DNA from: Propionibacterium australiense | GTDB lineage: Bacteria; Actinomycetota; Actinomycetes; Propionibacteriales; Propionibacteriaceae | Assembly: GCF_003666605.1 (NCBI RefSeq) | Contig: NZ_RCIV01000020.1 | Location: 1-46,714 of the forward strand | DNA length: 46,714 nucleotides | Direction: 5' to 3' | Shown: piece after piece, positions 46,549 through 46,714 of the stretch | Numbering within the stretch: position 1 is the first letter of the stretch | Layout: each line of letters starts with the position of its first letter | Translations under genes and position numbers: made by a program | The notes under the pieces: generated by a model | The model's input: only the letters and a program-made list of their open reading frames with translations | What the model was told of the DNA's origin: nothing | Databases searched by the model: none

Positions 46549-46604
46549 GTCGAGGTCCTTGGGATGATGGGAGTTCCTACACAGCCGTTGCCAAGGACCT
46601 CGAC
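46549..46604 (+). promoter_or_regulatory. Hairpin hiding the transposase ribosome binding site
   Basis: A perfect 14-bp inverted repeat, GTCGAGGTCCTTGG (46549-46562) and CCAAGGACCTCGAC (46591-46604), ends at the base before the ATG. The right arm contains AAGGA (46593-46597), the likely ribosome binding site. Read-in transcripts would fold and block translation, while transcripts starting inside the loop would not. Confidence 0.65.
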
Positions 46605-46714
46605 ATGGACAACGCTACCTTCACCACGCCTGATCTGACCTGGTTCTGCCGCCTCGACGATCTCGGCTTGACCGTTACTGGTCAGCACCTTGGGCCCGGG
46701 CGGGCCACCTTGTT
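46605..46714 (+). CDS. ISL3-family transposase, N-terminal fragment
   Basis: The open reading frame from ATG 46605 to the window edge encodes 36 residues including TFTTPDLTWFCRLDDLGLTV and TGQHLGPGRATL, which resembles the start of ISL3-family transposases from actinobacteria (recall, not alignment). AAGGA at 46593-46597 is well spaced. The frame is cut by the window end, not by a stop. Confidence 0.7.
   Translation, partial: MDNATFTTPDLTWFCRLDDLGLTVTGQHLGPGRATL

Larger units (their letters stand above)
46494..46714 (+). mobile_element. Left end of an ISL3-type insertion sequence
   Basis: The element starts with GGCTCTTCACAGATGAGGG at 46494; GGCTCTT is the conserved start of ISL3-family terminal inverted repeats. 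A transposase reading frame starts 111 bp inside. ISL3 elements duplicate 8 bp; AGTCTGGC (46486-46493) would be the left copy. The right end is outside the window. Confidence 0.7.

Overview
This 46.7 kb window is high-GC DNA from an actinomycete. Gene order and style point to the Propionibacteriaceae (Propionibacterium, Acidipropionibacterium, Cutibacterium or a relative); this is inferred from synteny and gene content, not from a database match. GTG starts are very common, GTGA/ATGA stop-start overlaps are frequent, and at least a dozen genes have a TANNNT -10 box only 6-9 nt before the start codon, the layout of leaderless transcripts.

The window opens in the 3' end of a 5S rRNA gene, so an rRNA operon lies to the left. 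Next comes a block that is collinear with the tlyA region of Mycobacterium tuberculosis (Rv1691-Rv1701): TPR protein, HAD phosphatase, small acidic protein, TlyA, NAD kinase, RecN, CTP synthase, Nudix hydrolase and XerD-type recombinase. About 6 kb (roughly 3.8-9.9 kb) interrupts this block. It holds a biotin ECF transporter (bioY-bioM-bioN, with a BioQ-like operator) and a divergent cassette of a secreted VWA-domain protein, a tail-anchored Ser/Thr kinase and an XRE-type regulator. The kinase/VWA intergenic region and the regulator promoter both carry TTTGC/GCAAA half-sites. This cassette is the best candidate for an undescribed system.

From 17.2 to 22.1 kb the content is variable: a mannitol/fructuronate-type dehydrogenase, a DHA2-type MFS exporter, a GNAT acetyltransferase, several strong hairpins, an operator-like CTGCAA array and three imperfect repeats with a 60-62 bp period.

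From 22.2 to 44.9 kb the core returns: RNase J, rpmB, recG, a pyridoxamine-oxidase-fold protein, rsmD, coaD, DUF177, rpmF, rnc, mutM, a GtrA protein, smc, ftsY, ffh, an amidohydrolase, a Pro/Ser-repeat membrane protein, then rpsP-khpA, rimM-trmD and rplS-lepB-rnhB-DUF2469. This is the usual actinobacterial cluster for ribosome maturation, signal-recognition-particle targeting and chromosome structure.

The right end is accessory and looks lower in GC. It has an orphan enterochelin-esterase gene below a near-consensus DtxR/IdeR iron box, then the left end of an ISL3-type insertion sequence whose transposase runs off the window. A 14-bp inverted repeat just before the transposase start hides its ribosome binding site.
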